A stretch of DNA of 61,385 nt, from contig GG745333.1 in assembly GCA_000151295.1 (NCBI GenBank), forward strand, positions 1,723,970 through 1,785,354, in the 5' to 3' direction. The position numbers and the translations under genes are program-made. The notes below the pieces were generated by a model that was given only the letters and a program-made list of their open reading frames with translations, made no database searches and was not told the DNA's origin. Shown here piece by piece: positions 31,469 to 42,771 of this stretch; within the stretch, counting starts at the first letter, position 1; every line of letters begins with the position of its first letter. The DNA comes from Allomyces macrogynus ATCC 38327. Lineage: Eukaryota > Blastocladiomycota > Blastocladiomycetes > Blastocladiales > Blastocladiaceae.

Positions 31469-34400
31469 TTACCAAGCGAGCTTGGCCAAAATCGACTCCT
31501 CGGCCGTGCGCACGCGCCACTTGCGCAGCTCGTCAAACAGCGGAATAATGACGGCGAGCGGGATCGGCACAAACCAGTACATGGCCGGAATTTGGGACCG
31601 TGCCCATAACCTTGTTTGCACGCCGGCAAGTAGACGACGAGCAGCGCAATCGTGAGCGAGACGAGCATCGCAATGAACAAGACCGGGTTCCGCGTCGGCG
31701 GGTGGTGCAGCATCGACGACCGACGCAGTCGCGTCGCCTGCAAGTTGCCAAACTGGAGCAGCAACAGCGTCGCGAAATACACGCACTGGCCGCCAGCGTT
31801 GGCCTTTTCGAGATCGGTCTGCGAGAGCCCGCCAAATCCGTCGGCGTACTGGTCGAATGCGAAGAACAGGTCGCCGGGGACGAGACCCCACTCGCGCGTC
31901 ATGTAGAGGAAGAACATGCCATGTGCGATCGTCGACTGGATCACGCCGAGGAACAGGTACGCGTGCAAGAGCAGCTTGGCATCGACCATGTTGTCCTTGC
32001 TCGGGCGACGCGGCGGGCGGTCAAGCAGGTTCGACTCGGCGTCCTCATACATGAGTGCAATTGATGGGCCGACGTCGGTCATGATACAGATCACAATCAT
32101 CAAGAACCCAGAGAGCGGCAGCGGCACACCGAGGAACAGGTTCATGAGCACGGGCATGAGCTCCGAGAACGTGCCGGCAGGCAACAGGTACATGCACACC
32201 TTCTTGAGGTTCTCAAACACGACACGGCCCTGGCGCAGCGCCTCGACGATGGACGAGAAGTTGGAATCGAGCAGGACCATAGCCGACGCCGCCATGGCCA
32301 CGTCCGACCCGGACCCCATGGCAATCCCGAGATGCGCATTCTTGAGTGCCGGCGCATCGTTGACGCCGTCGCCCGTCACGGCCACGATGTTGCCGCAATC
32401 CTGGAGCGTCTGCACAATCTGTAACTTCTGCTCGGGAGTCGTGCGCGCAAAGACAATCTCCTGGTACTGGCACGCACGATGCCACTGGACCATGTTCATC
32501 TTGCGCAAGTCCGTGCCCGATAGCAGCAGCGACGCATCCGTGAACCAATCGCCAAACTCAAACTGGTGCGTTTCCATGGAGTTCGCCGACGACGATATCA
32601 GCGCCTTCTTTTGCACCGCCGAGTCGCACTCGGCAGCGGCCTTTGCCTCGAAATCCGACTCGGACCCGTCGATTGCCGGTGCGACACCACCGAGGTCGGC
32701 CAGCGTGTGCACGACTTGGTGAGTGAAAATGCCCACTTGTTTCGCAATCGCCGCGGCCGTCTGCGGAAAGTCGCCCGTGACCATAAACACGCGCACGCCA
32801 GCACCGCGCACCGTCTCAACGACGCCCGCCGTCTCGAAACGAGGTGGGTCGACAATCCCGACGAGACCGAGCACCACGAGCCCGCGCGAGATGAGCGCTT
32901 CGATCCCTGCATCATCGTCGGCCAAGTCCGAGTGCACAGTTTCGTTGCGAGCACCGAGAAGCGTGCGGCGAGCAATCAGCAGAACACGTTGCCCACGCAA
33001 CGACAGTGACACTTGGTGTGCGACGAGGGCCTCGCGTACCTCGTCGGTCAGCGGCATGTCGCGGCCATCGACCGAAACGTACTTGCGGCAGTGCGGGAGC
33101 AGGTAATCGGGCGCGCCCTTGGCGAGCAGGACTTGGTCGCCGTGCACGACAGAGCGACCACCTAGCAGAGAAAGAACCTCGGTGCCGGCATCGGCCTTGG
33201 TCGTGAGCACCGTCAACATGCGCTTGACCTTGGAGTTGAACGGCACGTGCACGACGCGCGTCACGGCTGCGGCCTGCGACGGCATATCACATTGCGTTGC
33301 CGCAAACCGGAGTAGGGCCGAATCGGTCGCGTCGCCGCGGATCCGGCGGTTCACAACGGGCAGTTCCATGTCGGCCTCGTCAAACTCGGCGCCGTTGCAC
33401 AGATGCGCGGCCGCGACGAGCGGCTTGCCAACAAACGCCGGGTCGTTGATGGTGCCAAGCGGGATCGGCTCGCTAATACCCAGCGCCACGTCGACGACCG
33501 TCATTTGGTTGGTCGTGAGCGTGCCCGTCTTGTCAGAGCAAATCACGCTGCAGCAGCCGAGCGTCTCGACGACGCTGAGATTCTTGACGAGCACGCGTTG
33601 GCGCAGCATGCGCCGCGCGACAATTGTCAAGACGACCGTGACGGCGATCGGCAGACCTTCGGGCACGTACGCAACGAGAACGCCCATATCGGTCGACAAG
33701 AACGCCGACAAGCTCAAGAACGTTGGGTACCGGTTGCGCAGGTAGGTCATGTACCAGACGAGGCATGTCGTGGCCGTGACAATGCAGAGCGTCGCGATAA
33801 TGTAGACGAACCGCTGGATCTCCTTTTGCAAGATCGACGCGGGCAGGCGCGTCGACGACGCGAGTTTCGCGACTTGGCCCATGAGCGTGCGGTCGCCTGT
33901 GGTTACGACTACGCCGAGCCCAGCGCCTTCGGTCACGAGCGTGCCCATGAGCGCGATATTGTGCGTCTCGAAAAACTGGTCGTCGGTCGACTCGACGGTC
34001 GCGTGAATCGGGATCGCCTCGCCCGTCAAGATGCTGTTGTCAAGCTTGAGGCCCGTCACTTCGACCAGGCGCAAATCAGCGGGCACCTTTTGGCCGGCGC
34101 GCAGGTGGACAATGTCGCCTGGCACAAGATTGGCGACAGGAACAGCGACAATGGTGCCGTTGCGCAGCACGCTCGCCGACAGAGGCAGCATCGAGTTGAT
34201 GGAGGCCATAATCCGCGACGTCTGGTAATCTTGAAACGCTGTGAAGCTGGCCTGCAGGACAATGACGGCCATGATCGCGCACGCGAGAGCGAGGTTCGAC
34301 GCGGGCGGGTTGTCCCCACCGAGCGGTTCTATTGCAAGCAGCACAGGTCAAAAATCAGCGCCAGATGAGAGTGAGGGGATCAAGTCGTAAAGTACGTACG

Positions 34401-34850
34401 CCACGAGATAAACACGATAATGCCCGCAAACCACATCAACGACGCAAACCCACCAAACAGGTACCCGGCAATCTTGCTCAACCAGTCGGTCGGCGGCGGC
34501 GACAGCGCATTCGCGCCAAACTTACCGAGCCGGCGTGTGGCCGTCGCATCGTCGAGACCGCGATCAAGACTCGTGCCAAAGCGCAACGCCAGCTCGTGCA
34601 GCGTCAGCTTGTGCGCGTCGCCGTGATCCGGCGCGCTCTTGCGACCACCATCGCTGTGGCTCTTGATCGTCAGCTCGTGCGTCAGCGTGCGGTAGTTGAT
34701 GGCGAGCTCGGCCGCTTCGCCATGGTGCGTCGTGATTTCGCGAGCGAGCGGAATGGTCGTGGCCGACCCGGCTGTGGAGAGGAGCGACGCGCGCTTCGAC
34801 TTGGGCGTGCCTGGTGAGAGGCCAGCTTCTTCGCGCGGTCCGAGAGTCAT
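31469..34850 (-). CDS. Na+/K+-ATPase-like P-type ATPase (P2C group)
   Basis: Two exons, complement(31469..34328, 34400..34850), about 1,100 residues. Motifs in order: SILTGEA (actuator), VPEGLPIAVTV in M4, CSDKTGTLTTNQMTVV with the phosphorylated Asp near residue 416, GDATDSALLRFA for nucleotide binding, MVTGDFPQTA, and TGDGVNDAPALKNAHLGIAMG near residue 800. M5 is MYLLPAGTFSELMPVLMN. The N-terminus is a hydrophilic cytosolic domain ending in the cation-ATPase N motif (LGKFGANAL). The extreme C-terminus, YWFVPIPLAVIIPLFDELRK to KLAW, is reached only after two one-base shifts near 31585-31615. It should pump cations, probably Na+, at the plasma membrane. The start at 34850 is chosen over an in-frame ATG at 34946; both are possible. 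Confidence 0.9.
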
Positions 34851-35810
34851 TTTTGGACGCGTGGCGGACCGGAGCGTACGAAAACGGTTCGAGAGCGGAA
34901 TAAACGGGGCAAACGGCTGAATGCTGGTCGCACGACACCAACGCACGGGTTCGCGTCGGTGGAGAGCATGACAGCGCGGGCGTGCGGCGATTTATACGCG
35001 ACGCTGGCGTGAGCGACACGAGGTGGAGAGAGCTGTGTTGCAGTCAACGAACGGCCTCGCAACGAGGCGACGTCTTGGTGCCCTCCACATTGGACGTGAG
35101 CGAGGCCTTGGACATGAGCGAGGATCAGAGACGCGCGCGTGCTCGCCCTGCACGACCCCAACCAGGACTCTCACCCTCTCGCGACCCGTCATCCAGAAAG
35201 TCGAGCGACCGCGGTCTCGAGCCGGTGGAGGGACCATTTCGCGCGTTGTCGCCATGGAGCACAACGAGCACCGCGGCGAGCCTGTCGAGTACAGATCACG
35301 GGTTGGCCATTGTTGAGGGCGGCAGCACCACCGCAACACCACTCGCCGAGGTGCGCAAGCAGGAACACAATGGTGCACGTCGTGCTCGTTTGCTGAAATT
35401 TGTTGTGTTGGCGACGGGAGCGGCGAGCGCGGAGACACAGGACCGTGAGGGTGAGGGTGCGATCAACGCTTGGCGGCGGCGGGGGCGAGCGCGTCGGTCC
35501 CTGCAAGGCAAGGGCACCCAATCGGCGCGGGGGGCGTTTCAGGGTGCTCGACGCTGATACTGAACGGCCCCTGAGTGCTGATTGCGGTGAGTGGGGGGCC
35601 GGCGAGAGGACAACTGGCAGAGCGCCGACGGTGGATGCATGGATGTGTCGGCCCGCCTTGCGTTGGCGGTGATGGTCCCGTGGCGTGGCGGCCTAGATGA
35701 AAGGTTCCCCCGATGAAGCGCCCTTCTGCCCCGCAAGCGGCGCAGCAGACTGGCCTTCGCCACGCCAGGCAGCGGCCAGATACAGCGGCCAGATAGTTCT
35801 GCCATCGTAC
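34851..35810. other. Upstream region of the P-ATPase, no firm gene
   Basis: A plus-strand frame from an ATG near 35114 to 35557 would encode about 148 residues rich in Arg, Ser and Pro; it has no domain, and the opposite strand is equally open. I see no support for it beyond length. The left end is the ATPase promoter. Confidence 0.35.
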
Positions 35811-36080
35811 CTATTTACCAGCGAACAAAGGCGGTACAACCACAAACGCCATCGCCCTGAGCTCCCCTGAGCTAGTCGTCGACTCGAGCGCAGCTTCCCA
35901 GTCGTCGTCCACCAGCCCGTGTCGACGAAATCGCTCAAACTCGTGCAATCGCCAGAGCACGAGCACATTTGCCTGCTCACGCGCGTAACCGCCCGGCACC
36001 CGCACGCCTTCACGTTGTCGCTGAGGCGACACGGTGCCGTGATCGCTCCCAACGGGCTCTCGAGCACGCGAGTGCGGCAC
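35811..36080 (-). CDS. Possible C-terminal exon of an unrecognised gene
   Basis: An 89-codon frame with an acidic and aromatic core (REQANVLVLWRLHEFERFRR, LVDDDWEAALE) and a hydrophobic end (MAFVVVPPLFAGK). The composition is more protein-like than neighbouring frames, but no family is recognised and the upstream exon is unclear. Confidence 0.25.
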   Translation of the reverse strand: MPHSRAREPVGSDHGTVSPQRQREGVRVPGGYAREQANVLVLWRLHEFERFRRHGLVDDDWEAALESTTSSGELRAMAFVVVPPLFAGK

Positions 36081-36084
36081 GAAC

Positions 36085-36766
36085 TGCAGCGCAGGAAATG
36101 CAGGCGTCGAATGCTCCAGCTCTCGAGGAGCATGAGCTTCAGAAATCAGCCGCGTATTTCGATGCGAGCATTTTCACTTTCAAGTTCGACATCTGGTTTC
36201 GGTTTTCATGGAGTCGGTGCAACAACTGACACCTTGCTCCTCTCTTTGCTCCAGGTTTTGACCGCCGCTTCAGGGCCCGCGCTTCAAGGTCAAGCTGGCC
36301 AAGGTGCTCAAGATCTTCTCTAGCTACTTCACCAAGGCCAACTTGAGCAAGCGGCTCGGGAGCGCCAACTTCTCGAAGGTCAAGCTGCGCAACAACGTCT
36401 TCTTGTCGAGCAGCAACAGGAACTCGCGCACCTACGTCGACGTGCAGACCAGCAGCACGTCATGGGGATCGACTTGCTGTTCTCGTCAATGCCGATGCAA
36501 GCGCACGCTGCAAATGCAAATGCTCGCGTTATGTTCGCTCGTGACCCAATTGCTGGCGCTCTGTCTCCTGTTTTGCCATCACACGAGCGTCTGCGCGCTG
36601 CTCGCGCCAATGCTGCTGAGCTCGGACTCGACCCGTTTGAACAGTGGCATCCATGAGCGCAGCGCTATCACGAGATGGATGAGCTCAAGGTCCTGCCGCT
36701 CATGGCCGCGCTTTTCCCGACGAGTGTTGGAGATTTGGAATTGTTAACCCACCGGGCGATTTTTTT
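36085..36766 (+). pseudogene. Decayed coiled-coil gene
   Basis: One frame gives GPALQGQAGQGAQDLL, a TAG at about 36321, then a heptad-like Gln/Leu/Glu-rich helix (QLEQAARERQLLEGQAAQQ, VEQQQELAHLRRRADQQH), followed by a Met/Ala-rich part ending at TGA near 36655. The text then resumes as MDELKVLPLMAALFP until it meets the T run at 36770. Coiled-coil content is obvious; the family is not. In-frame stops in a continuous coiled coil argue for decay or sequence error. It lies head-to-head with the broken FAN1 end. Confidence 0.4.
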
Positions 36767-36769
36767 TTT

Positions 36770-36785
36770 TTTTTTGAGATTCTCT
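36770..36785. repeat. (T)16 homopolymer at the truncated end of FAN1
   Basis: Sixteen T on the plus strand, read as A on the FAN1 strand, directly after the last recognisable FAN1 residues. See the FAN1 entry. Confidence 0.95.
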
Positions 36786-38957
36786 ATGGCGTTCGGCTTT
36801 TTCGGGACCGTCGATCCATATGCGCTGCTTGTCTGAGACGGACCCTTGACCTCGGGAAACACGACCATGTACTTTTGGTCGGCATCAACTGTGTCCGCGC
36901 CTCCGTGGGCCGCGAGTTCGGTGACTTGGTCCACTAACACAGGTCGGGCATGCCCGCCGCGTTGTGGTAGTAGTCCTCGGCAAAGAGGCGACAGATGGTC
37001 GCGAGCGCAGGCCCACCAATGGCCCAGGGTGGAGAATACGTGGGTGCCGATCAGTTTCCAGACATCGTCGGCCGAAAATTGCAGCAGCAGCAGCACGCGT
37101 ACCTTGGCGACGAGTGCCAGGTCGTCCCATGTGAGACCCCATTTGATGCCGGAAATGAGCGTCTTCTCCTCGCGCTCGGCGCGGTCCACGCGCTCCATAA
37201 TCGAAATGAAATCGCCGCTCTCAATCTGCGCCAGCTTGCGCTCGATTTGCGCTTGACGAGACCGGTAGAAGCACTCGGATCCCAGGTCCAGCGATTCCAC
37301 TACAGAAGAACAACGAAAAAATTGCGGTAAGCTGTTGTGATCGAGCACCACCAACAAAGAGAGAGGATTGCGTACATTGATATGGCGTCTCAAAAACGCC
37401 TAGAACCGATGGGGCAAACAGCTCGTCAAAAAACAACAATCCAAACAGCGTGCAAAATATGCTGTTTTCCGAACACGACCCGCCCGCAAACCCTTCGTGC
37501 GCCAAGTACGACCGCAGCGCATACTCTTCCACACCGACCTGCAATGCCGGCACCTCTCCCTGGTCCTCGTCCCCGTGACCCGCATCTCGACCGCCATCCT
37601 CGCCACCGTGCGCCGCCAGGTCGGGCCACCAGCACTGCGGCTTCAACCCAACGCTCTCAATTACGAGCGTCGCGAACATGACATGCTCGTGCGGCGTGCG
37701 CAGAACCACCTCCTCGAACCGCCGTTTCTCGCGCCAGGGGAGTTGAAGCTGTTCTTGCACGCGCGCGAGCCGTCGCTGCAGTGCCGTGCGCGCACTCGGG
37801 TGCGTGCGTGGGTCCTCGAGCCCGCGAATGCACGTTGCGTGCGCAGCCTTGAGCTGCTTTAAGTGCGCGTGCTAGATCAGCGCCGCGTCCTTGTACCAGT
37901 CGCCGCGCTTGGCTGGTGGAGATCATGGAGGTCAGCGATCGGCGCGTGCGCGAAATGAGATAGCACGAGAAGTAACCTTGTCGGAAAAGGCGCTGGTTGA
38001 GCAGGGCCTCGAACAGGTCGAGCGCGTCGGCGTGGCGCTTTTGCATGGCCAAGAACGGCGCGTAGATTTCGAGGGCCTTGGTGCACGGCCATCCTGAGGT
38101 GATGGGAACTGCGTGAGCGCGCGTATCAGATCGTCGAGCGAATATGACGACCAGAATGAGCGTACCGGGACAGTACCGCTGATACCACTCGATTCCCGTA
38201 ATGTGACCGAGCTCGTCGCGCACGGCCTGGTCCCATACGGGCCGAATCTGGTCGTACACGTGCTCTGCTGCCACGGGGTCGTTGGCCTCGACCGCCTCGT
38301 CCATGGCCTGCCGCCACTGCAGGGCACGTTCGTACGCGAGCAAGTCGTTGCGTGTTAGAAAGACGAGGCCGGATCGCGTGCAGTCGGAGCGCGGGAACTT
38401 GACGCGACCGATTTGGGTCAGAATGGCTATCGTCAAGGTCGCTTCCCCCCACGACCGCCAGCGAAAATAGATCCGCGTCATGAGCTGGTTCACGTCGGCC
38501 GGGAAATTGACGAGATGGCCGATGAGCGTCGCCGTTGCGACCAGGGCGTGGGTGAGGAGCGATGGAGAGAGCGAGCGGAGCGAATCTTGGATTTGCGCCT
38601 GCGCAGCAAAATGGAGCTCTTTGTCAACCTCTGAACGGAAACAGCGACGGCACGCATGAGGATGCGGCAGTACAGAGACTGTGCCGGCTCTGGTACCGGG
38701 TGGAGAAGGTGCGCATTGGCGCGCGTCAGGTACTCCAACTCTTTGCTGGCTGAACTAATGACTCATGCTTCGCGACGCGGTCGCGAGAGAGCGAACAACA
38801 CCGAAAGCACGGCTCGTTGGCACGTCCGAGCGATATGGATGAGCTGACCTGATGCGCCGAGGAAGAGATCAAGGCGACCGCGCTCTTCGTCGCTCAATTG
38901 ATGTGCTTCATGGTTGAGAATGGTTTGCACTTGAGTCGTGAAGAGTGCGCGGTACAT
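36786..38957 (-). pseudogene. FAN1: FAN1 (Fanconi-associated nuclease, VRR-NUC) homologue, broken
   Basis: Pieces in family order, reading leftward: start near 38957 with QVQTILNHEAHQLSDEERG, EPAQSLYCRILMRA across an intron, LTRNDLLAYERALQWRQAMD, a TPR-like part ALEIYAPFLAMQKRHADAL, then VEEYALRSYLAHEGFAGGSC, TLFGLLFFDELFAPSVLGVF and LDLGSECFYRSRQAQIERKL across GT-AG introns. The VRR-NUC nuclease follows: GGPALATICRLFAEDYYHN, GMPDL, PEVKGP and SDKQRIWIDGP. Catalytic motifs are present, but in different frames: shifts lie near 37870, in the CIGGP region near 37010, at a TAG after GMPDLC (36927-36929), and between PEVKGP and SDKQRIW (36842). The protein ends in the A16 run and loses its last strands. 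FAN1 trims DNA flaps and crosslink intermediates. As given, the gene cannot make a full enzyme. Confidence 0.75.
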
Positions 38958-39610
38958 GATGGAGATTGCTGGTCTTGCAGGGTTTGGTTGCTGCGGCTCC
39001 TGAAGGTCGTGGTCCAAGGCTGAACATCACTTCCGGGCGGCCATTTGTCCCACAAGGACGCCGTGGGCGCGACGGCGCGACGGCGCGAGCGGTGCGAGGA
39101 GCGCATTGCCTGTGAAGATGAAATGGTGGAAACGCGATGCGTTCGGGCATCCAGGTTCTGGCGGCGTAAGCATACGTGACCCCACCGCGTCCTAGCGGTG
39201 CGGATCTGTCGTGGACGCGCGCCCGTCGCGCTGGCACGAGAGGGACCGCGCCGTTGTTCTCTTGGTGGATGATTTGGCTCCTTTTGTTCGTATGAGATAA
39301 ATACACGGCGGTCGGCAGCTTCGCTTTCTGAAAGACCGTGCCCTCGGCCCGGTCAAAACGCCCACCAAATCGAAGTCATCAAAGGGCATTGTTACGTTAC
39401 ACGTGACGCTCCAACGCTGAGGTGGAGCGAGAGAGCCGGCCGAGCCACTTCACCACCACGCTGTGACTTGGGCCTGGCCCAAGAACGTAGCTTGTGCCTG
39501 CCGCGTTGCCCTGATCTCCTTCACTGCTGTCCCTGACGGCCCCTCGACCGACCCCGAATTGGTCGCTCTACTTGTCCGCCACTACCTGCAACCCGCTGCA
39601 CGCACCCATC
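38958..39610. other. Divergent promoter region between FAN1 and eIF4E
   Basis: No gene recognised. The right end before 39611 is C-rich with CACCC blocks, consistent with the eIF4E leader. An extra 5' exon of FAN1 might lie here. Confidence 0.4.
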
Positions 39611-40576
39611 ATGTCCGCCGCCGTCGAGCACGCCGCCAAGCCCGCCGCCGAGGCCGCACCCGTTGCCACCGCGCCCAAAGCCGGCGTGCACCCGCTGCAT
39701 GACAAGTGGGTCCTCTACTACAACGGCCCGTCCAAGGACAAGTCGGCCAACTGGGAGGACCTTGTCAAGCGCGTGATGACCTTTGACACGGTCGAGGACT
39801 TTTGGGGGTGGGTATCCCCGTTTCCCGACCAACCGTACCCACCGCACCGTGCTGCTGCTGCTGCCACGCCTGTTCGCGCGGACTGCCCTGCACTGCACGG
39901 CCACTATTAGTTCTCTGGCGTGAGCGCACCGTTTCTGATCGTTCTCCGTGATGTGGTTCCTCGTCTGTGATTCAGCCTCTTCAACAACATCCCGCGCGTC
40001 GAAGACCTCGCCAACCAGTCCGACTACAACCTGTTCCGCGACCCGATTTTCCCGGCCTGGGAGCACCCCGATAACCGCGAGGGCGGCAAGTGGCTGCTCG
40101 CCGTGAGCGGTGGTGACATTCAGGGACTCTCGCGCATGTGGCTCGACAGCGTACGTGTACCTCTGGCGGATCGATCACGGTGGATGTGCTCTCCCTGGAT
40201 CGCAGACTGACCGTTTACTTTTGTCTGTTTAGTGCTTGTTTGCGATTGGTGAGCAGTTCGAGGACACCAAGGAGATTTGCGGCGTCGTCGTCTCGGTGCG
40301 CCCGCGCGGCCACAAGCTGTGCCTGTGGACACGGTCGGCGCTCGACGAGGAGAAGACCGTCGCGCTTGGGTGCGTTTTTGCGTTTTGGTGCTCTCCCTCT
40401 CTCTCTATTCTTGTCCGTGCTCTGATCCAACCCTTTCCTTCTGGTTTTCGTCCAATAGCAAGGCGTGGAAGGAGGCGCTTGGCCTGGGCCCCGAGTCCAA
40501 GATCAAGTACCAGATCCACTCGAGCTCGGTGCAGTCGCAGCGGTCGTTCCCCAAGGGCGAGGCCTACTCGCTGTAA
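39611..40576 (+). CDS. EIF4E: Translation initiation factor eIF4E (cap-binding protein)
   Basis: Four exons, join(39611..39807, 39976..40150, 40233..40369, 40459..40576), 208 residues. The Ala-rich N-terminus precedes HPLHDKWVLYYNGPSKDK. TVEDFWGLFNNI across the first splice is the eIF4G-contact helix. PAWEHPDNREGGKW holds the cap-sandwich Trp followed by Glu. The core continues with LFAIGEQFEDTKEICGVVVS and ends KYQIHSSS, then QSQRSFPKGEAYSL. It binds the mRNA 5' cap and brings in eIF4G for translation. All introns are GT-AG and in phase; intron 1 is the longest at 168 bp. No anomaly. Confidence 0.96.
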
Positions 40577-40907
40577 ATATGCCGCCAGTGTTCTCCTTGT
40601 CACGTTCGCCGTTTTGTATTGGTCCCGTGCGGGCTGAGGGCGCCGCGTCCTTGCGATCGCCGGGCCGGGTACGTTTTTCCTCGAGCCGTTTGAAGTCTTG
40701 CTGGTTTTGGGCTTGATCTTTCCCCGTGGGGTGGGCTAGTTTGGTTGTTCGGTTGGTGATTTGCGTCTTTCATTTCGGGCACCGGTTCATGTTGTTTCTT
40801 TCTCTTGTTGGTTCACGAACCCCATGGCTTCGATCAAAAATGGTTTCGCTTTGGACATGCGTTCTCTGCGAAGATGCCAAACCAACTCCACCCTACGATC
40901 GCCGCCT
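40577..40907. other. Convergent 3' flanks of eIF4E and the golgin gene
   Basis: T-rich from 40590 to 40830 (TTGTTTCTTTCTCTTG), fitting transcription termination of eIF4E. No gene. Confidence 0.5.
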
Positions 40908-42771
40908 TCACGACGGCGCGCCCGTAGTCCCGTTATCCTGCACGCCGGCACCCCCCACACTGACCTCGCGCAACAAGAACGAGATCCACTTGTCCGACAA
41001 ACTTTGCTGGAACGTCGGCGGCTGCTGCCCTTGCTGTTGCTGCGCGGGCACCATCTCGTCGGCGTGCACGGACGAGACGCGGCGGCTCGCGCTGACGGAC
41101 CCGGGCGCCGAGGGCGGTGCGAGACCGACGGCCGCGTACTGCTCGGGGCTGAAGCAGAGCATGCCGGCGAGTAGCGAAATGACTTCAGGTCGCCGGTCCT
41201 GCTGGACCATGAACTGCACGATCAGGTTGGCGACAAGTTGCCGGTCGACTTCGTGGTGCTTGGCGAGCTCGGTGAGCCGCGTCTGAATGTGGTTGGTCAG
41301 CGAGTGCACTATGTTGAGCGAGAATATAGGGAGCGGTCAGTCACATCTCAACAGATCGCGGCAAGCGAGGAATCACGGTCGTACCTTCCGCCTGCAAATC
41401 GCGCACGGTCCGACTCTTATCATTCACCATCTCCTCCAATTCGGCAATCCGCGCCGCGGACGTACTCGCGGCCACATCGCGCGCGCGCACATCGGCCACA
41501 GCCGCATCCAGTTTCCGCTGCAAGTGCGCGACGCGGTACTCCACGTCCGAGGCATGCGCGGCCTGCATCGCGTCCATGGCCGCCTGCAGCGCGACCAAAC
41601 TGCTCGTGATGGTGTGCCCGCCTCGGTCGCCCGCGGCCTCGGCCTCGTCGCGCGCCGCATCGCGCTCGCCACGCAGCGCCTCGACTTCGCGCAGGGCTTT
41701 GTCGCGTGCGGCTTCGGCCGCGTCAGCACGGTCGGCTTCATCAGTGATCTGCGCGGCCTGCGCGTCGATTTCGGCGTGCGCGGCATCGAGGTCGGCGGTG
41801 GTTTGTGCGAGCCGGTCCCGGAGCGTGCCGAGTTCGGCGAGACGTGGAGTCGCGGCTTGCAGGCGCTCGAGTAGCGTTGCGTGCTCGTGCTGCAGCCGGT
41901 CGTGCTCGGCTTGCAGCGGGTTCGGGCGACGGCGCAGTTGGTCGATGGCGGTGCGGATGAAATCGGGGATTTTGGCGGGGACCGCGTCGGTGGAGCCGCC
42001 GAATCGGACAAGGAGCGCAACGACCTCTGCGAGTGGAAGAGAACGAGCAAAGAAAAGCGTTAGTTTACCGGATGTTCTGAGGGTAGGGAGGGTGCGATCG
42101 GTTGGCACGGGCAACGCAATCAAGGTGCGTGCGTACTTTTCAGGCGCTCCTCGAGCTGCGACGCGGCCTGTGATGCTGCAGAGCGCTGGTAATCGGCCAG
42201 TGCGCGCGTCTTGGCATCGAGCGCAGCACGCAGCGTCGCGACTTCTTGCTCGAGGTCGGCCTCGCGCGACGGTGAGGACCCGTTGACTTGCAACGACTTG
42301 ATGGGCGGGACCATGGGCGAGGGCGGGAGCGGCGTGGCCGTGGCAAGGTGCTCTATGCGCGGGCTCGACATGGTTGGGCTTGCAAGGGTCGGAGTGGTGA
42401 TGGTTGGGGTCGTCATGCTGGTCCTGTCGACGGCGTTGGTGGTCGCGGTCGCGGCGAGCATGTCCGAGGGCACGGCGGCAGCAAGGTCGGGCGCGGGTTC
42501 GTCGACGACAGGGATCGGAACGTCGGGAGCTGTTGGAGAGAGGAAGGGGATGCCGAGAGCAGACGCGGTCAGGGGACCTGGCTTGCTTGGCGGTGGACTC
42601 AAGAGGCGGCCACGTCGAACCGAACGGACCAGCGGCGTCTTGAGCAGCGGCGTGTTTGCTACTCGTCATCCCGGGAGCATCGCTCGCGTGCATTCTTGTT
42701 CCACGGTTGGCGTCGTCATGTGCCGGCGACAAGGGGGCGTTGCTGGATGCGCCCGGTGCTGGGTCGGGCAT
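40908..42771 (-). CDS. Coiled-coil golgin with C-terminal GRAB domain (Rud3/GMAP-210-like)
   Basis: Four exons, complement(40908..41308, 41385..42026, 42137..42658, 42705..42771), 543 residues. The first 150 residues are Pro/Thr-rich and disordered. A long coiled coil then runs from about residue 150 to 410 (LEQEVATLRAALDAKTRAL, AHAEIDAQAAQITDEADRAD). The C-terminal part, HHEVDRQLVANLIVQFMVQ and PEVISLLAGMLCFSPEQ, is the GRAB (GRIP-related Arf-binding) domain of Rud3/GMAP-210, which binds Arf1-GTP on cis-Golgi. A Gln-rich tail follows. It should tether vesicles at the Golgi. The first exon (22 codons) and its 46-bp intron with donor GTGGAAC are less sure; an internal ATG could be the start instead. 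Confidence 0.8.

Noticed and set aside
34982..35557. Plus-strand frame divergent from the P-ATPase
   Set aside because: Begins at a non-ATG codon or a late ATG, has no domain, and the opposite strand is equally open.
37080..37100. CAG/CTG triplet run as a microsatellite feature
   Set aside because: Only about four repeats, on the coding side of the FAN1 relic; too short to list.
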